A stretch of DNA of 8,846 nucleotides from VBAS01 sp035764525 (GTDB taxonomy: Bacteria; Bacteroidota; Bacteroidia; Chitinophagales; Chitinophagaceae). Location: NCBI GenBank assembly GCA_035764525.1, contig DASTZB010000240.1:1-8846 (forward strand), given 5' to 3'. The position numbers were made by a program, and so were the translations under genes. The notes below the pieces were generated by a model. The model was given only the letters and a program-made list of their open reading frames with translations, did not search any database and was not told the DNA's origin. Of the stretch, positions 5,798 to 8,846 are shown one piece after another. Every line of letters begins with the position of its first letter. Positions within the stretch are counted from its first letter, which is position 1.

Positions 5798-7270
5798 ATG
5801 GATGGTAGTAAATACTTGCCGGACAGCGAAAAGAACATTTTTCTTGAACGTGAGTTAAAAAGATTGGAAAGCGAACTGGCGCAAAAGACCCGTGAAGTTG
5901 AAGTAGAAAAAGCATTGGAAAAGGTTAGGGTCAAGGCTCTGGACATGAGAAATAGTGCGGAACTCTCTGAGACTTCCACCATACTTTTTCAACAATTAAA
6001 AGAATTGAAGATCGATGCCATTCGATCAGGGGTCGGCATATTTGATGATGAAGATGATGCAATAGAGTTATGGGTCACGTCTATTTCACAAAGTGGCAAA
6101 TTATTTTTTGTATTGGATTATATTAACACAGGGGTTCATTCCGTATTTGAAAACATTATCGAAGCCAGGAGATCTCAAAAACCTTTTGCACTTAGCAAGC
6201 TGGAAGGAAAGGACCTGTTGTATTATTATAAGACCATGTCCACATATGCGGCCATTTCTAAGAAAGGAGATAGCCCATTAACTGAATTTTTTTATTCTTT
6301 CTTTTTTTCAGCAGGAGCGATCAATGTGGTCACGAATGAAGCATTAACACAGGAAGAGGAAACGATCATGCTGCGCATGGCAAACGTATTCGGTCTTTTA
6401 TATACCCGTTTTCTCGATCTGAAAAAAATGGAAGAGCAGGCTGTTTTAATAAGCGAAGAAAAAAATGTGCTGGAAACGACATTGATTAATTTAAGGGCTA
6501 TGCAAAACCAGCTTATCCAGTCAGAAAAAATGGCTTCACTTGGCGAATTAACTGCCGGCATTGCTCATGAAATTCAAAACCCCCTGAATTTTGTCAATAA
6601 TTTTTCTGAGATCAATGCGGAATTAGTTGATGAGCTGAAATCGGAATTGGCAACTGGCAATATGCACTCGGCAATAGAGATCGCTGATAGCATAAAAGAC
6701 AATGAGCAAAAAATAAATCATCATGGGAAAAGAGCTGATACAATTGTAAAAGGGATGCTGCAACATTCAAGAACAAGTAGCGGACAAAAAGAATCAACTG
6801 ATATCAATGCCTTGACCGATGAATATTTGAGATTAGCATATCATGGTATAAGAGTAAAGGACAAATCATTTAATGCAACCATAAAAACTGATTTTGATGA
6901 AAATATTGGCAATGTTAATATCATTCCACAGGATATAGGAAGAGTAGTGCTGAATTTAATTAACAATGCATTCTATGCAGTTGATGAGAAAAAGAAACAG
7001 GGTTTAGGCGGCTACCAACCAACTGTCACGGCAGGTACAAAGAGGATAAATGACAAAGTAGAGATAAAGGTTGCTGACAATGGCAACGGCATTCCACAAA
7101 AAGTATTAGACAAGATCTTTCAGCCTTTTTTTACGACTAAACCAACAGGGCAGGGAACAGGATTGGGTTTATCTTTGAGTTATGATATTGTAAAAGCTCA
7201 TGGGGGAGAACTAAAAGTGGAAACACAGGAGGGAGAAGGCTCTGTATTTATCATTCAATTGCCAATCTAA
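5798..7270 (+). CDS. Soluble GAF-like sensor histidine kinase (HK-D)
   Basis: Cytosolic kinase of 490 aa with no signal peptide or TM helix. An N-terminal coiled coil (about 10-45) leads into the EVEKALEKVRVKALDMRNSAEL pattern, which typically opens a GAF-like domain in Bacteroidota regulators. That domain covers about 50-205 (QLKELKIDAIRSGVGIF, then ALTQEEETIMLRMANVFGLLYTRF). A second coiled coil (about 205-240) joins it to HisKA with H257, then HATPase_c with N390, D427 (ADNGNGIP), KIFQPFFTTKP and G451-L458 (GQGTGLGL). All catalytic boxes are intact. The signal is unknown; a cytosolic small molecule or a redox cue is plausible for GAF-like folds. The ATG at 5798 follows CTGAGGAAT, the nearest thing to a Shine-Dalgarno site in the window. 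The next gene starts 4 nt after the stop, implying coupled expression. Confidence 0.92.
   Translation: MDGSKYLPDSEKNIFLERELKRLESELAQKTREVEVEKALEKVRVKALDMRNSAELSETSTILFQQLKELKIDAIRSGVGIFDDEDDAIELWVTSISQSGKLFFVLDYINTGVHSVFENIIEARRSQKPFALSKLEGKDLLYYYKTMSTYAAISKKGDSPLTEFFYSFFFSAGAINVVTNEALTQEEETIMLRMANVFGLLYTRFLDLKKMEEQAVLISEEKNVLETTLINLRAMQNQLIQSEKMASLGELTAGIAHEIQNPLNFVNNFSEINAELVDELKSELATGNMHSAIEIADSIKDNEQKINHHGKRADTIVKGMLQHSRTSSGQKESTDINALTDEYLRLAYHGIRVKDKSFNATIKTDFDENIGNVNIIPQDIGRVVLNLINNAFYAVDEKKKQGLGGYQPTVTAGTKRINDKVEIKVADNGNGIPQKVLDKIFQPFFTTKPTGQGTGLGLSLSYDIVKAHGGELKVETQEGEGSVFIIQLPI
6647..6675 (+). repeat. Short GGCAA-rich repeat inside HK-D HisKA domain
   Basis: TTGGCAACTGGCAATATGCA followed by CTCGGCAAT is the counterpart of 4754-4781 in HK-C, differing at a few bases. 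It encodes the ELATGNMHSA-type linker between the HisKA helices. Confidence 0.5.
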
Positions 7271-7274
7271 ACCT

Positions 7275-8366
7275 ATGGTCGGTAAGCTTTCATTATTGTT
7301 GGTAATAAACTTATTTGTTTTTTCATTTAATGGGAAAAAAGAAACAAGCGATCCTGTGATTATTAAAACGATTTCCGAAAAGGATCTTTTTGAATCAGAT
7401 GAGATACTTTCAATTACATTAAAAGGAAATATCCGGCAATTATTAAATGACAGGGCTGATAAGCCAACGTCTCATCCTGTGACTCTTTCCTACAAGGCTA
7501 AAGACAGCAGCGAAGTAAACATACCGGTTCAAATGAAAACAAGAGGCCATTTCAGAAAGTTACAAGGAAATTGCAAATACCCTCCTTTGCAGATCAACTT
7601 TCCTGCAGATGTCAATCGTTTATCTTCTGAATTCAGTGGTCAAAAAAAATTGAAACTGGTGATGCCCTGTGTTGGTGATGACTATGTTATCCGTGAATGG
7701 CTTGTTTATAAGATCTATAATCTGATTACACCAAAAAGTTTTCGGACCAGGCTTGTGCGAGTCAACCTCTCTGACACTAAAAGTAAAAAGCAGCAAGCGC
7801 CGTTCTATGGCTTTCTGATAGAAGATGAAAAGCATATGGCAGCACGTAGTAAAGCGATTGCAGTAGAACAAAAACTCCGGCCAGAAGAGACAAAACAGGA
7901 TGCTTTTTTGACGATGGCTGTATTCCAATACCTGATCGGTAATACTGATTGGTCTGTACAGTATTTACAAAACATTAAATTGCTGAAATCAGATTCTTTC
8001 CCGCAAGTAATTACTGTGCCATACGATTTTGATCATGCCGGAATTGTAAACGCACCTTATGCTCACCCGGCTGAGGAGTTATTGATGCGATCGGTACAGG
8101 AACGTCGTTACCGTGGTTATTGTATGAAGGATCTGAAACTATTTGACAAACCAATTGCACAATTCAATCGGTTAAAGAATGATATTTATAATTTATACAC
8201 TAAGAATACTTTACTTGATGAAAAATACATTAAGTCCGTCACAAAATATCTTGATGAGTTTTACGCAACGATCAACGATCCCAAAGCCTGGCAAAAGGAT
8301 TTTGCTTATCCCTGTGATCCAAAGGGAACAGGTAATGTAGTGATCAAAGGATTGAAAGAAGATTGA
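7275..8366 (+). CDS. Secreted protein with CotH-kinase-like motifs
   Basis: Protein of 363 aa with an N-terminal hydrophobic segment (LSLLLVINLFVFSF) that looks like a signal peptide; no lipobox Cys is evident. I do not know a named family member. The order of motifs resembles CotH-type atypical kinases: an early strand region with M-K-T-R90-G-H-F-R-K and YPPLQINF, then KKLKLVMPC, then G222-N-T-D225-W-S and, 26 residues later, P-Y-D251-F-D253-H-A-G. The last two resemble the catalytic-type Asp and the metal-binding DxD of CotH proteins. CotH proteins phosphorylate secreted or coat proteins; that role here is only inferred. It follows HK-D by 4 nt, so it is the last gene of that unit, and it converges on the cyclase 15 nt away. 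Confidence 0.85.
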   Translation: MVGKLSLLLVINLFVFSFNGKKETSDPVIIKTISEKDLFESDEILSITLKGNIRQLLNDRADKPTSHPVTLSYKAKDSSEVNIPVQMKTRGHFRKLQGNCKYPPLQINFPADVNRLSSEFSGQKKLKLVMPCVGDDYVIREWLVYKIYNLITPKSFRTRLVRVNLSDTKSKKQQAPFYGFLIEDEKHMAARSKAIAVEQKLRPEETKQDAFLTMAVFQYLIGNTDWSVQYLQNIKLLKSDSFPQVITVPYDFDHAGIVNAPYAHPAEELLMRSVQERRYRGYCMKDLKLFDKPIAQFNRLKNDIYNLYTKNTLLDEKYIKSVTKYLDEFYATINDPKAWQKDFAYPCDPKGTGNVVIKGLKED

Positions 8367-8381
8367 TCTAATACCGGGACT

Positions 8382-8846
8382 TTATTTACTAACCATTTCT
8401 TCCGTACCGGTCCAATTCTTAGGAACTCCTTCCCGCAAATATTTTTTTGTATTGTTAAGAAAATAATTTGTGGTCAGGTCATCAGGATCAGTTGTAAGAA
8501 TAGTTTGGAAAATTTGTAATGCATTTTCAAATTGCTGATCATGATAACTATTCATTGCATCGTTGAAATGTGAAAGCGTTTGTAGTTTTCTTTCAAATTG
8601 TAATTCGTCAAATCCATTAATGCATTCGACAATACTAAGCAGGTTATTTTTACCTTTCAGCTTTACACTGCCAAGATTCCTGAAATGAAAATTATTTTGA
8701 CCATTTAGAAATTTGAGAGTATGATCGCTCAACAATAATGGTGATTTATAATATTTGGTCAGGCTTTCAATCCTGGCCGCAGTGTTCACCGTATCTGAAA
8801 TAGTAGCGGCGTCCATTCTGAATTCATCTCCGGTAATACCCATGAT
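8382..8846 (-). CDS. Class III adenylate/guanylate cyclase, C-terminal part (5' truncated by window)
   Basis: The frame is open to the right edge, so the ATG at 8841-8843 is internal and the N-terminal sensor and first catalytic half are missing. The visible part is the end of a class III nucleotide cyclase catalytic domain: GDEFRMDAATISDTVN, with the transition-state Asn (codon 8784-8786) and Arg (8772-8774) of VNTAAR, then LSDHTL and LGSVKLKGK. About 70 residues follow (from about 8610 down to 8385) with a TPR-like helical pair (SYHDQQFENALQIFQTIL) and an NYFL...VPKNWTGTEEM ending common in Bacteroidota cyclases. The usual Thr seven residues before the catalytic Asn is Ala here. The product, cAMP or cGMP, cannot be decided from this part. 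The gene converges on the CotH-like gene, with no obvious terminator hairpin in the 15-nt gap. Confidence 0.9.
   Translation of the reverse strand: MMGITGDEFRMDAATISDTVNTAARIESLTKYYKSPLLLSDHTLKFLNGQNNFHFRNLGSVKLKGKNNLLSIVECINGFDELQFERKLQTLSHFNDAMNSYHDQQFENALQIFQTILTTDPDDLTTNYFLNNTKKYLREGVPKNWTGTEEMVSK

Noticed and set aside
6288..6310. Pyrimidine-rich T tract resembling a terminator tail
   Set aside because: It encodes FFYSFFFS inside the intact GAF-like domain of HK-D and has no preceding stem.
7620..7928. Minus-strand 102-codon open frame
   Set aside because: It lies fully antisense to the CotH-like gene, has no recognisable motifs, and appears to be a shadow of that frame. The same applies to the other antisense frames over the kinases.
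8364..8384. Bidirectional terminator between the convergent genes
   Set aside because: No convincing stem with a T-run is visible in the short gap; the ACCGG pieces around it do not form a good hairpin.

Overview
The window is an AT-rich bacterial segment that looks like Bacteroidota, probably near Chitinophagaceae/Sphingobacteriia. This is inferred from the absence of clear Shine-Dalgarno sites, the 7TM and TPR sensor kinase architectures, the GxxExxY and DUF4242 proteins, and the class III cyclase. No 16S rRNA or other taxonomic marker is present, so the placement is soft.

Layout. Positions 3-8366 hold a same-strand series: the 3' end of a histidine kinase (HK-A), a 7TM sensor kinase (HK-B), a GxxExxY PD-(D/E)XK-like gene inside an inverted-repeat-bounded cassette, a frameshifted scrap of another kinase C-terminus, a CBM-like/TPR/TM sensor kinase (HK-C), a small DUF4242 protein, a soluble GAF-like kinase (HK-D), and a secreted protein with CotH-kinase-like motifs. 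From 8382 to the right edge, on the minus strand and convergent, lies the C-terminal part of a class III adenylate/guanylate cyclase. Only short gaps occur (4 to 154 nt), and no stretch over 300 nt lacks a gene.

How the parts relate. The kinases share an almost superimposable HisKA + HATPase_c transmitter, including an identical block around the phospho-accepting His in the three full copies. Their input halves are unrelated: a periplasmic jelly-roll plus 7TM, a periplasmic starch-binding-like module plus TPRs, and a cytosolic GAF-like domain. This is a local amplification in which one output module was combined with different sensors. No response regulator is visible in the window. The array carries scars of recombination: the cassette at 2451-2920, a degenerate kinase tail at 2924-3020, mosaic near-identical nucleotide tracts, and short GGCAA repeats inside two of the HisKA domains.

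The observations most worth following are the sensor-swapped kinase array, the kinase with a carbohydrate-binding-like domain, and the GxxExxY cassette whose terminal repeat supplies the upstream kinase's stop codon.
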